Numbered from the stretch's first letter, positions 1 to 9,654 are shown. The stretch: DNA of 33,561 bases from JAAAOZ01 sp964496595 (GCA_964496595.1 CAZCAI010000032.1:1-33561), one strand, 5' to 3'. Notes: generated by a model not told the origin, from the letters alone. A program made the numbers and translations.

Positions 1-88
1 TTTAGTCCTCGCCCGCCCCGAGCCAAATTCATCCCCAATCTTTCACCCAATTCCCTATATGAGCCTAAATGTATTATGTAAAGTTATC

Positions 89-117
89 TTGACTTTATAT
101 ATTCCCTGTGTTATGCT
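89..117 (+). promoter_or_regulatory. Sigma-70-type promoter for the MBL-fold gene
   Basis: A -35 hexamer TTGACT at 89-94 and a -10 hexamer TATGCT at 112-117 are separated by 17 bases. Transcription would start near 124, about 95 bases before the start codon. Bases 1-88 hold no gene that I can support. Confidence 0.5.
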
Positions 118-145
118 CTAGAAGTCTATAAAAATCTATCAAAAG

Positions 146-193
146 GCGTCTCATCTTGAGGAATTGGTTGATTTGAAATGAGGCGCTCTTTTT
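146..193 (+). promoter_or_regulatory. Leader hairpin with T-run, possible attenuator
   Basis: A 9-bp stem (146-154 paired with 178-186, one G-U pair) encloses a 23-base loop and is followed by CTTTTT (188-193). It lies between the promoter at 89-117 and the start codon at 218, so it would be transcribed in the leader. The shape is that of an intrinsic terminator placed in a 5' leader. It could be an attenuator or simply a weak hairpin; no ligand-binding motif was recognised. Confidence 0.35.
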
Positions 194-217
194 ATCTCAG
201 AGCTTTTGGGGGTCTAA

Positions 218-1099
218 ATGTATTGGGAACGGGTAACGGAAGAAATCTATCTCTTCACCAGCGATCGCTATGCCTTGGTAAACTCTACCGCTATCTTGAC
301 CAAAGACGGACTCGTCGTGGTGGATGCTTTACCTTTTCCAAATGAAGCCCGCCAAATCGCGCGCTTTCTCGCCGGGCGCACGGGGTTGGATTTTCACTCG
401 CTGATTCTGACCCATCACCACATGGATCACGTCTATGGGATGGATGCCTTCCCTAAGACACTGGACTTGATCTCGCACGAATTGTGTCGCCAGAAGTTGC
501 TGGAGGTGGGCCAGGCGTCGTTAGAAGAAGCGCGGCGAAATAATCCGGCGTTTGATGATGTGGAACTGCGGATTCCGACCATCACGTACAGTGAAGGGGA
601 TTTCCTGATTCGGGCCGGAGAAAAGACGTTTCGGCTCATTCACCTGCCGGGGCACACACTCGATAACACGGGCGTTTTCTACGAAGAAGAACGGGTGTTG
701 ATCTCCGGCGATGCCGTGATGGCGATTCCCATCATCGCGCAAGGGGATTGGGACACGGAGATGGCGACGTTGCAGCGCATCAAGGCGTTGGAACCGGAGA
801 CGATCATCCAGGGGCACGGCGAGGTCATCTTGCGCGGCGAAATTGACATCGTGATCGACCGCTACATCGATTACCTGATGTGCGTTTACAAGACAGCGGA
901 AAAAGCGCTCGAAAAGAATATGGATCGGCGACAGATCTGGAAAATCCCCCTGGAGGATTGCGGTCTGGAGCGCGTGCCGTTGGGCATCGCCAGCCACCAA
1001 CTGCATATCGCGAATATCCTCCACGTCCGCGATATGCTGAAGAAGCGACGCGAGGTGGCAGAAGAAGAGGAAATTGTGGAGGAAGCGGTATCCGGGTAG
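218..1099 (+). CDS. Metallo-beta-lactamase fold hydrolase
   Basis: A 293-residue soluble MBL-fold protein. The dinuclear metal site is visible: H66-x-H68-x-D70-H71 (THHHMDH), H146 in HLPGH, D165 in ISGDA and H200 in IQGHG, in the usual order. The first 140 residues carry the beta strands and first metal ligands, and the C-terminal 85 residues are helical and charged, ending in a Glu-rich tail. The family contains glyoxalase II-like thioesterases, lactonases, flavin-diiron partners and others; nothing here fixes the substrate. There is no signal peptide. The ATG start is preceded by a GGGGGT purine run. The gene stands alone and ends at a hairpin terminator before the recombinase gene. The fold is near certain, the substrate unknown. 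Confidence 0.85.
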   Translation: MYWERVTEEIYLFTSDRYALVNSTAILTKDGLVVVDALPFPNEARQIARFLAGRTGLDFHSLILTHHHMDHVYGMDAFPKTLDLISHELCRQKLLEVGQASLEEARRNNPAFDDVELRIPTITYSEGDFLIRAGEKTFRLIHLPGHTLDNTGVFYEEERVLISGDAVMAIPIIAQGDWDTEMATLQRIKALEPETIIQGHGEVILRGEIDIVIDRYIDYLMCVYKTAEKALEKNMDRRQIWKIPLEDCGLERVPLGIASHQLHIANILHVRDMLKKRREVAEEEEIVEEAVSG

Positions 1100-1116
1100 G
1101 CAACCTGAACAATTCT

Positions 1117-1148
1117 AAGCGGCTGCGATGACGATGCAGCCGCTTTTT
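1117..1148 (+). terminator. Intrinsic terminator after MBL gene
   Basis: A perfect GC-rich 8-bp stem (1119-1126 with 1136-1143), extended by two A-T pairs, a 9-base loop and a TTTTT tail at 1144-1148. It sits in the short gap before the recombinase start. Confidence 0.7.
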
Positions 1149-1173
1149 GTATTGAGATCATGGGGAGGCAGTT

Positions 1174-2082
1174 GTGCGACGTTGGTTGCAGCAGTATCTC
1201 GACGCCTTGGAGCGCGAGGGCGCATCGCCCTATACTGTGAAGAACTACGGAACGGACATCGGGCAATTTTTGGATTATTGCCAGGTGGAGGAGGATGTGA
1301 CAACGCTGGACGGGTTGACGCGGGAGTTACTGCGCGATTATCTCGCGGAGTTATCGGCGGGCGGCTATGTGCGGGCCAGCATCGCACGGCGGGTCTTCGA
1401 GCTGCGCGCGTTCGGCGATTTCCTGGTTCGTTCCAGGGCGTGGTCGCAGAACCTATTCCGTCGCATCCACGCGCCGCGCCTGCCTTCGCGATTGCCGAGC
1501 TTCCTCACAGTGGAGGAAGTCAAGCAGTTGCTCTCCGTCCCTTATCCGGCCTCGCCCCAGGGGCTGAGAGATCGCGCCATCTTGGAGACGCTCTACGCTA
1601 CCGGGATGCGGGTAAGCGAGCTTGCCGGGTTGGATCTGCGCGATATTAATTGGCCGGCCGCTGAGATTCGCGTCACTGGCAAGGGGAACAAGGAGCGGAT
1701 CGTGCTTTTAGGCCGCGTGGGGCTGACCGTCCTGCGCGCCTACGTCGAGAAGGGGCGCCCCCAACAGATCGGCAAGCGCGCCACCGACGCGGTCTTCCTC
1801 AATCGATTCGGGAATCGGCTCTCCGCGCGCTCCGTCAGCGAGATTGTGCGTCAAGCCGGCGAGGCTGCCGGTCTGGATCAGACGGTGACGCCGCACTTGC
1901 TGCGTCACTCCTTCGCCACGCATCTGCTGGAGGGCGGCGCGGATCTGCGGGTGGTGCAGGAGCTACTGGGCCACGAGAACCTGGCGACGACGCAGATCTA
2001 CACGCATATCACCCAGGCCCACGCCCGCGATACTTACACGCACGCCCATCCCCGCTCGGAGGCTGCGCCAGCAGAGGAATGA
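1174..2082 (+). CDS. Tyrosine recombinase, XerC/XerD type
   Basis: A 302-residue site-specific recombinase, the normal length for XerC/XerD, which resolve chromosome dimers at dif with FtsK. The N-terminal SAM-like core-binding domain spans about residues 1-95. The catalytic domain shows the full set: R146 (ATGMRVSEL), K170 (VTGKGNKER), H241 and R244 (HLLRH), H267 (LLGHE) and nucleophile Y276 (TTQIYTHI). The start is GTG at 1174, five bases after a GGGGAGG ribosome-binding site. XerC and XerD cannot be told apart from the sequence alone, and only one paralogue is present. No attachment site or cargo is seen next to it, so a housekeeping role is more likely than an integrase role. Downstream lies a terminator shared with convergent clpC. 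Confidence 0.85.
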   Translation: MRRWLQQYLDALEREGASPYTVKNYGTDIGQFLDYCQVEEDVTTLDGLTRELLRDYLAELSAGGYVRASIARRVFELRAFGDFLVRSRAWSQNLFRRIHAPRLPSRLPSFLTVEEVKQLLSVPYPASPQGLRDRAILETLYATGMRVSELAGLDLRDINWPAAEIRVTGKGNKERIVLLGRVGLTVLRAYVEKGRPQQIGKRATDAVFLNRFGNRLSARSVSEIVRQAGEAAGLDQTVTPHLLRHSFATHLLEGGADLRVVQELLGHENLATTQIYTHITQAHARDTYTHAHPRSEAAPAEE

Positions 2083-2127
2083 CGCGGCGCGCCATTTTAT
2101 TTCGCGTTTGACTACGAACGAATGCTA

Positions 2128-2159
2128 AAAGGGGCCACATCTTGCGATGTGGCCCCTTT
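2128..2159. terminator. Bidirectional terminator between xer and clpC
   Basis: A perfect 14-bp stem (2128-2141 with 2146-2159) with a 4-base loop. The outer bases are A/T on both sides, giving a short T-run on either strand (four T on the - strand). It lies between convergent genes and can serve both. Confidence 0.7.
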
Positions 2160-2177
2160 GGATGTGAGTTCTGTGTG

Positions 2178-4658
<2,481 letters not shown>

Positions 4659-5027
4659 AATTTTACCCTCACAGGTCCAACAACATACGTGTTCCAATAT
4701 CCCATAACGTAACGTCCTATTAACTTTATCATACAATATGATCCACTATTTTGCTATTAATCCAACTGGTGTGACAACGATCAAGCCCGGTACTCCGTCG
4801 AATTGGGCCATTGTTGGCATGCCTGATCTAGATGAGCCATCGCAGCATCAAATTCTTGATCATCAATCCTGCTCATAGTTCCTCCCGATAAGGCCGTTCC
4901 AAGAAAATAAATCTCCCAACAATAAGTGATTTTTCGAGGAAAAGGCGTCAGGTAGCGTCACATCTACATTATACCGGACTTTCATTATAATTATATCATA
5001 AAACGCCATCGCTCTGCGGTAGATGAA
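4659..5027 (-). other. clpC upstream region, AT-rich, with a TATAAT element
   Basis: This gap between clpC and the 58-codon ORF holds the possible 31-codon ORF at 4781-4876 and an AT-rich block at about 4960-5010 on the - strand. In that block the best -10 match is TATAAT (4973-4968, - strand) preceded by CCGG. No convincing -35 is present, so the promoter assignment is weak. Nothing else was recognised. Confidence 0.35.
4781..4876 (-). CDS. Possible 31-residue ORF upstream of clpC
   Basis: A short reading frame with ATG at 4876 and TGA at 4783-4781. It is preceded by a good ribosome-binding site (GGGAGGA, three bases before the ATG). The peptide starts MSRIDDQEFD and ends NSTEYRA; it is acidic, has one Cys and one Trp, and no membrane segment. 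I recognise no family. It lies about 120 bases upstream of clpC on the same strand and would be in the same transcript if the TATAAT at 4973-4968 is used. It may be a genuine small protein, a leader peptide or a gene fragment. The ribosome-binding site is the main support. Confidence 0.35.
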   Translation of the reverse strand: MSRIDDQEFDAAMAHLDQACQQWPNSTEYRA

Positions 5028-5056
5028 AGCGCACGGGGCATTTCACCCCGTGCGCT
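5028..5056 (-). terminator. Hairpin terminator after the rpsO-pnp-small ORF unit
   Basis: A perfect 11-bp GC-rich stem (5028-5038 with 5046-5056) with a 7-base loop. On the - strand it is followed by TTTCAT, so the T-run is weak. It lies 34 bases after the stop codon of the 58-codon ORF. Confidence 0.55.
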
Positions 5057-5089
5057 GTTTGAAGTTGACTTGTTGTTGACTGTCGTTGG

Positions 5090-5266
5090 TTAACGAACGG
5101 CTTCCAAAATCATGCGAGCAAGTTCTTCCCATTCATCTGGAAAGAGGTGATAGGTGGTGTTGCCTAGCTCGATGTGATAGATTTCTTCCTGGTCTGGTTC
5201 TTGAGAGACCCACACTGTGTAGTTCTCGGATTCTGCCAATACCTTCATCTTGGATTGTTCTTCCAT
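5090..5266 (-). CDS. Small acidic hypothetical protein downstream of pnp (58 aa)
   Basis: A 58-codon frame, ATG at 5266, TAA at 5092-5090, preceded by AAGGAG about 11 bases upstream. The product starts MEEQSKMKVLAESENY, is rich in Glu, Tyr and Trp, has no Cys, no signal peptide and no membrane segment, and ends in a predicted helix (DEWEELARMILEAVR). The stop codon of pnp lies only 33 bases upstream and a hairpin terminator follows, so it is probably the last gene of the rpsO-pnp transcript. I do not recognise a family. Its composition, ribosome-binding site and operon position make it a likely real gene. Whether it acts with PNPase or the ribosome is unknown. Confidence 0.65.
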   Translation of the reverse strand: MEEQSKMKVLAESENYTVWVSQEPDQEEIYHIELGNTTYHLFPDEWEELARMILEAVR

Positions 5267-5299
5267 CTCGATCTATCTCCTTGTGATCTCAATCGCCGG

Positions 5300-7471
5300 T
5301 TAGCGACGGCGCGGGGAATGACCCCCGCGCGAAGAACGCTTCGGCTGATCATCCTCGCGGGCCTCTTCCAACGTCCAGCCGTTGATGACGGCCTTGCGGG
5401 AGAGGCGAATCTTATTATCGCGCCCGACGTTGGTGACCATCACCAACACCTCGTCGCCCACGTTGACAACGTCCTCGACGCTGCGTACGTGCTCATCGGA
5501 GAGCTGGGAGATGTGCATCAGGCCATCGGTGCCGGGCAAGATTTCCACGAAGGCGCCGAAGTCGGTGATGCGCACGACGCGACCGGTGTAGATCTTACCC
5601 ACTTCCGGTGGCGTGGTAATGCTGCGGATGTATTCGAGGGCCTCTTGCGCGCCGGCGCCCGACTCGGCGGCCACGAAGACCGTGCCATCTTCCTCAACGT
5701 CGATTTTAACGTCGAACTTATCTTGCGTGGCGCGAATGTTCTTGCCGCCAGGCCCAATAATCAAGCCGATCATCTCGGGATCGATCTTGATCGTGAGCAT
5801 CTTGGGCGCGTAGGTGGAGAGTTCGGCGCGCGGCTCGGGGATCGTCTCTTCGATGACGTCCAAGATCTGTAAGCGGGCTTCCTTGGCCTGCTCCAACGCC
5901 TCGGTGAGGATCGCGCGGGTCACGCCCTTGATTTTGATGTCCATCTGGAGGGCGGTGACGCCTTTGCGCGTCCCGGTGACCTTGAAGTCCATATCGCCCA
6001 AGTGATCTTCCAACCCCTGGATGTCGGTCAGGACGCGATAACGCTCGCCGTCGCTGACCAGGCCCATCGCGATGCCGCCTACCGGCGCTTTGATCGGCAC
6101 GCCCGCATCCATCAGCGAGAGCGTGCTGCCGCACACTGAGGCCATCGAGGTGCTGCCGTTCGAGGCCATGACCTCACTGACCACGCGGATGGTGTAGGGG
6201 AACTCGTCCTGCGCCGGCAGGACCGGCTCTAACGCCCGTTCGGCTAAAGCGCCGTGCCCGATTTCGCGGCGGCGCGGCCCGCGCAAAAACCAGGTCTCGC
6301 CCGTGGAGAATGGCGGGAAGTTGTAGTGGTGAATATAACGCTTGGTTTCTTCTGGAAAGAGATCGTCCAGCATCTGCTCTTCGCCCGGCATACCGAGCGT
6401 GGCCAGGCTCAACACCTGCGTCTCGCCACGGGTGAAGAGACCGGTGCCGTGTGGCCGGGGCATCAGCCCCACCTCGGCATCCAGCGCGCGGATGGTGCGT
6501 TGATCGCGGCCATCGGGGCGGACGTTATCGTTCAAAATGCGCTCGCGCACAACCTTCTTGAACACGTCGTGGAAAGCGTCGCGGATATCGCCCTCGGTCC
6601 ATTCATTGGCCTCGGCTTCTTCGGCCAGCGATGCTTTCACATCGGCTTCGACCTCGGCGAGTGCGGTGTCCCGATCTTCTTTGAGTTCCGTCTCTCGCAG
6701 CAGAGTGCGCAGACGATCTGTGGTCATCGCCTCGACTTTCTCAACCAAGGCTTCCGGCGTGCCAAAGCGGGGATAATCGTCTTTTTTGGGCTTGCCGACT
6801 GCTGCGCGCATCTCGTCCTGCACCTGGATGGCGTCCTGGATCGACTCGTGAGCCAACTCCAACGCATCGATCATCAGCGATTCATCGACCTCTTCCGCGC
6901 CGGCCTCGACCATGATGATGGCGTCCTTACTGCCGGCAACGCGCAGATCCAACAAACTCTCCTTCATCTGGCTGATGGTCGGGTTGATGATCAATTCGCC
7001 ATCTATGTGACCAATCCGCACAGCGGCCACCGGGCCGTCGAAGGGAATGTCGGAGATCATCAGCGCGGCCGAAGAGGCGATCACGCCTAAGACGTCGGCG
7101 TGTTCCTCTTCGCCCTGGGAAAGCGGCGTGACGATAATTTGCACCTCGTTGCGCATATCCTTGGGGAACAGCGGGCGCAGCGGGCGATCAATCAATCGGC
7201 TGGTCAGAATCGCCTTCTCAGAGGGGCGCCCCTCGCGGCGGAAGAATGAGCCGGGGATCCGGCCGGCGGCGTAGAGCCGTTCTTCGAAGTTCACAGTCAA
7301 CGGGAAGAAACTGATGCCTTCCCGGGGATCGGACATCGTCGCCGTCGCCAGCAAGACCGTCTCCCCGCTTTTCGCGAGGACGGCGCCGCCGGCCAGACGA
7401 GCAATTTTGCCCGTGGAAAGGGTGATCTCTTGATCACCTAACGTCGTACTAAAAGTATGTTCATCAAACAC
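5300..7471 (-). CDS. pnp: Polyribonucleotide nucleotidyltransferase (PNPase)
   Basis: A 723-residue enzyme that degrades RNA from the 3' end with phosphate, releasing nucleoside diphosphates; a core RNA-decay enzyme working as a trimer. All five family regions are present: first RNase PH domain (about 10-140), helical linker (about 145-300), second RNase PH domain (about 320-460, with GETQVLSLATLG and the SNGSTSMASVCG signature), KH domain (about 555-610, IIGPGGKNI) and S1 domain (about 622-690, ITDFGAFVEI). The length matches the family. The start is GTG at 7471, six bases after a perfect AGGAGG. That ribosome-binding site lies inside a strong leader hairpin (7474-7514). It is the second gene after rpsO, as in many bacteria. 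Confidence 0.96.
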   Translation of the reverse strand: MFDEHTFSTTLGDQEITLSTGKIARLAGGAVLAKSGETVLLATATMSDPREGISFFPLTVNFEERLYAAGRIPGSFFRREGRPSEKAILTSRLIDRPLRPLFPKDMRNEVQIIVTPLSQGEEEHADVLGVIASSAALMISDIPFDGPVAAVRIGHIDGELIINPTISQMKESLLDLRVAGSKDAIIMVEAGAEEVDESLMIDALELAHESIQDAIQVQDEMRAAVGKPKKDDYPRFGTPEALVEKVEAMTTDRLRTLLRETELKEDRDTALAEVEADVKASLAEEAEANEWTEGDIRDAFHDVFKKVVRERILNDNVRPDGRDQRTIRALDAEVGLMPRPHGTGLFTRGETQVLSLATLGMPGEEQMLDDLFPEETKRYIHHYNFPPFSTGETWFLRGPRRREIGHGALAERALEPVLPAQDEFPYTIRVVSEVMASNGSTSMASVCGSTLSLMDAGVPIKAPVGGIAMGLVSDGERYRVLTDIQGLEDHLGDMDFKVTGTRKGVTALQMDIKIKGVTRAILTEALEQAKEARLQILDVIEETIPEPRAELSTYAPKMLTIKIDPEMIGLIIGPGGKNIRATQDKFDVKIDVEEDGTVFVAAESGAGAQEALEYIRSITTPPEVGKIYTGRVVRITDFGAFVEILPGTDGLMHISQLSDEHVRSVEDVVNVGDEVLVMVTNVGRDNKIRLSRKAVINGWTLEEAREDDQPKRSSRGGHSPRRR

Positions 7472-7473
7472 AA

Positions 7474-7514
7474 CTAACCTCCTGTTCGGTCTCGCGTGGC
7501 CGGAGGAAGGTTAG
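7474..7514 (-). promoter_or_regulatory. Leader hairpin sequestering the pnp ribosome-binding site
   Basis: On the - strand transcript the bases around AGGAGGTTAG, just before the pnp GTG, pair with CTAACCTTCCT upstream. There are ten pairs (7474-7483 with 7504-7514, one bulged base) and a further 3-bp stem (7487-7489 with 7500-7502). A second hairpin (arms 7530-7536 and 7551-7557) lies just upstream. In E. coli, PNPase represses itself through a leader hairpin processed by RNase III; a comparable control here is inference. Confidence 0.55.
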
Positions 7515-7693
7515 AAACTGGGATCTGTTGTGCAAGCGCATCCACATCAACTTGCACCGCAAACACCAATTCCTCACCTTCGCTGCGCGCCAGCTCAACC
7601 GGCTAAAGAATAGATATACGGCTATAGATTACAATGCACGCCGCGTTCCTTTTACTGACAAAGGCGCGCGGGCGCTAAATCTCTGTTACAGGC

Positions 7694-7731
7694 AAACGAG
7701 TAGATGGGGGAAATCCCGCATCTACTCGTTT
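7694..7731 (-). terminator. Hairpin after rpsO
   Basis: A 13-bp outer stem (7694-7706 with 7719-7731) with a smaller inner pairing, in the gap between rpsO and pnp. On the - strand the 3' arm ends in CGTTT followed by GCC, so the T-run is short. It may be a partial terminator or a processing site that separates rpsO from pnp. The rest of the 295-base gap holds the pnp leader hairpins and no gene. Confidence 0.5.
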
Positions 7732-7766
7732 ATCATTACATCACTAAAAACAAACGAATCGCGTCG

Positions 7767-8033
7767 TTACTTACGGAGTCCAAGACGTTGAATCAAAGTG
7801 CGATAACGGTTGATATCTTTATTCTGAAGGTAACGAAGCTGTCGCCGTCGCTTGCCCACCATCTTCAACAAACCGAGCCGTGATGTCTCATCATGCTTGT
7901 GCGTCTTTAAGTGCTCGGTCAACTGCTTGATGCGGGTCGTCAGAACTGCAACTTGTACCTCGGGCGAGCCCGTATCTCCTGGCGTGCGAGCGTACTCCTC
8001 GATAATTTCCTGTTTTTCTGCTCTATCTAACAC
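7767..8033 (-). CDS. rpsO: 30S ribosomal protein S15
   Basis: An 88-residue S15, exactly the family length, which binds the central domain of 16S rRNA early in 30S assembly. The family signature is clear: DTGSPEVQVAVLTTRI, then LTEHLKTHKHD and the C-terminal MVGKRRRQLRYL stretch that contacts rRNA. The start is GTG at 8033, eight bases after AGGAG. It is the first gene of an rpsO-pnp unit. The promoter at 8106-8133 overlaps a palindrome that may be an operator, and S15 is known to regulate its own mRNA in several phyla, so control in the short leader is plausible. Confidence 0.97.
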   Translation of the reverse strand: MLDRAEKQEIIEEYARTPGDTGSPEVQVAVLTTRIKQLTEHLKTHKHDETSRLGLLKMVGKRRRQLRYLQNKDINRYRTLIQRLGLRK

Positions 8034-8075
8034 TCTCTTAACTCCTTTTGTCTCGAAAACCGACCGACCGTAGCA

Positions 8076-8106
8076 TTCGCATCAGTCCGTGATCACCTGA
8101 TGCGAA
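8076..8106. promoter_or_regulatory. Palindrome overlapping the rpsO promoter start region
   Basis: A perfect 10-bp inverted repeat (8076-8085 and 8097-8106) with an 11-base centre that itself contains the 8-bp palindrome GTGATCAC (8089-8096). It abuts the -10 element of the rpsO promoter, and the predicted start (near 8099) falls inside one arm. The whole hairpin would therefore not be transcribed, which favours a DNA-binding operator over an RNA structure. Confidence 0.45.
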
Positions 8107-8133
8107 GTATACCATAACCAATCATTTTGACAA
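8106..8133 (-). promoter_or_regulatory. rpsO-pnp promoter
   Basis: On the - strand, -35 TTGTCA (8133-8128), a 16-base spacer, and -10 TATACT (8111-8106). It lies about 70 bases upstream of the rpsO GTG start. Confidence 0.65.
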
Positions 8134-8213
8134 CCTCATCTATAAAAGGTTTGATCAGGCTGTTTTCGCCTTTTGGGTTTCGTGCGTATAATAGGACACA
8201 AAGCAAGCGTGAA

Positions 8214-8254
8214 AGCTTTCGACTTTGGACTTTGGACTTTCGACTTTGGACTGT
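8214..8254 (+). repeat. Seven-base tandem array upstream of rlmD
   Basis: GACT recurs at 8221, 8228, 8235, 8242 and 8249, exactly every 7 bases, with units GACTTTG or GACTTTC; a degenerate unit precedes at 8214. The array ends about 15 bases before the GAGGAGG ribosome-binding site of the methyltransferase gene. It has the same 7-base period as the arrays at 12612-12728 and 15179-15277. Confidence 0.8.
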
Positions 8255-8271
8255 TTTTTGCGAGGAGGCTT

Positions 8272-9510
8272 ATGGGCGAGCGTTTTGAGATGAAATTGGA
8301 TGCGATGGCGCACGGGGGCGATGCGATTGGACGCCATGAGGGACGCGCGATCTTCGTGCCGTATGCGATTCCCGGTGAGGTGGTGCGCGTGGAGCTGGTG
8401 GAGGATCACAACCACTATGGGCGGGCGCGGCTGTTGGAGGTGATCGCGCCGTCACCCGCGCGTGTCGATCCGCCGTGTCCCTACTTCGGGGCGGGGAAGT
8501 GCGGTGGATGTCAGTGGCAGCACATCGATCCGCAGGTGCAGGCGCGCATCAAGGGCCTGGTGGTGATGGATCAGTTGGAGCGCATCGGGAAGTTCGATGC
8601 GCCGCCGGTCTATGAGCCGATTCCGGACGAGACGGGCTGGGAATACCGGAACCACGCGCTCTTCCGCACCGACGAGGTCGGGCGGTTGGGCTTTTACGCC
8701 AGCAGTAGCCACGACGTCTATCCCGTCGATGATTGCCTGATCTTAGATCCGCTGTTGCGCCAACTGCTCTCGATGTTGGATATGCGCTATCCAGAGCTGG
8801 AGTTGATGGAACTGCGCGCCGGCGTCCGCACAGATGACCTGATGATCGCGTTCCAGGCGAAGGAAGAGGAATCGCCCGCGCTGCACGTCGATTATCCCGT
8901 CTCGATTGTGCAAATTCGGCACGATGTCGCCATCGCGCCGTTGATCGGGCTGGATTACATCGTCGAGCGCTTCCACGACCGCGAATTCCGCATCTCCGCC
9001 ACGAGTTTCTACCAGGTGAACACGCCCCAGGCCGAGCGCTTGATCGAGCTGGTGCTGGAGGCGCTTGAGCTGCAAGGACACGAGCGGGTGTTGGACGCCT
9101 ACTCTGGCATCGGGATGTTCGCCGCCTTTCTCTGTGAGCAGGCCGAGCACGTGATCGCCGTCGAGGCCTATCCCACAGCCGCCGCCGACGCGGAGCACAA
9201 CCTGGCCGATGCCGACAACGTCGACATCTACGAAGGCCTGGTCGCCGACGTGTTGCCGGATATCGAGGCGCCGCTCGACGCCATCGTCATCGATCCGCCG
9301 CGCACGGGCCTGGAGCGCGAGGTGTTGGACGCGATAGCCGCGTACGGCGTGGCGCGCATCGTCTACGTCTCGTGCGATCCCGCCACCTTTGCCCGCGACG
9401 CCCAACGGCTGGTGCGCCACGGCTATGCCTTAGCATGGGTGCAGCCGGTGGATATGTTCCCCCAGACCTACCACGTCGAGACGGTGGCGCTTCTCACGCG
9501 CTCAACGTAA
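8272..9510 (+). CDS. rlmD: 23S rRNA (uracil-C5)-methyltransferase, RlmD/RumA type
   Basis: A 412-residue SAM-dependent RNA m5U methyltransferase. An N-terminal TRAM-like beta-barrel (about 1-60) is followed by an iron-sulfur motif CPYFGAGKCGGC (C-x7-C-x2-C), with a likely fourth ligand in PVDDCLI. The Rossmann domain has SFYQVNTPQAERL, the SAM loop LDAYSGIGMFA, DPPRTGLE and the nucleophile motif YVSCDP, and ends with YHVETVALL. These are the RumA/TrmA family marks; the Fe-S cluster points to RlmD (U1939) or a relative such as RlmC. I start at ATG 8272 because homology begins at MGERFEMKLDAMAHGG and GAGGAGG is just upstream; the in-frame ATG at 8173 would translate the heptamer array. It is divergent from rpsO. 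Confidence 0.85.
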   Translation: MGERFEMKLDAMAHGGDAIGRHEGRAIFVPYAIPGEVVRVELVEDHNHYGRARLLEVIAPSPARVDPPCPYFGAGKCGGCQWQHIDPQVQARIKGLVVMDQLERIGKFDAPPVYEPIPDETGWEYRNHALFRTDEVGRLGFYASSSHDVYPVDDCLILDPLLRQLLSMLDMRYPELELMELRAGVRTDDLMIAFQAKEEESPALHVDYPVSIVQIRHDVAIAPLIGLDYIVERFHDREFRISATSFYQVNTPQAERLIELVLEALELQGHERVLDAYSGIGMFAAFLCEQAEHVIAVEAYPTAAADAEHNLADADNVDIYEGLVADVLPDIEAPLDAIVIDPPRTGLEREVLDAIAAYGVARIVYVSCDPATFARDAQRLVRHGYALAWVQPVDMFPQTYHVETVALLTRST

Positions 9511-9516
9511 ACTTCA

Positions 9517-9608
9517 CCTTGCGAAGGTTGCGGCAGAGTTTGTGTTGAGAATATTTCTTGAATTGCAGACACACCTCTACCGAAACGATATCGCGTGCCT
9601 TCGCAAGG
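9517..9608. repeat. 92-bp segment bounded by 11-bp inverted repeats
   Basis: CCTTGCGAAGG at 9517-9527 and its exact reverse complement CCTTCGCAAGG at 9598-9608 bound a segment between rlmD and the PhzF gene. Each arm is also a small hairpin of its own. No coding sequence or flanking target duplication is evident. It may be a small non-autonomous element or a regulatory structure. Confidence 0.5.
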
Positions 9609-9654
9609 GTTGGGACAAGTCAAATCAGCTTTAAGGGTTGCGCTAGGAGGAAAA

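Noticed and set aside
1174..2082. Integrase of a mobile element
   Set aside because: Length and motifs fit housekeeping XerC/XerD, and neither attachment sites, tRNA target nor cargo genes are adjacent.
5174..5872. Long frame on the + strand opposite pnp
   Set aside because: It is antisense to the conserved S1 and KH domains of PNPase and encodes no recognisable protein; a reading-frame shadow in GC-rich DNA.
8089..8096. GTGATCAC shared between the rpsO palindrome and repeat copy B (26797-26803 region)
   Set aside because: An 8-base palindrome can recur by chance, copy A does not keep it, and the flanks differ. Not treated as a common site.
8173..8271. Longer N-terminus for the rRNA methyltransferase
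   Set aside because: It would translate the heptamer array and the promoter-like TATAAT at 8187-8192; the family begins at the ATG at 8272 behind GAGGAGG.
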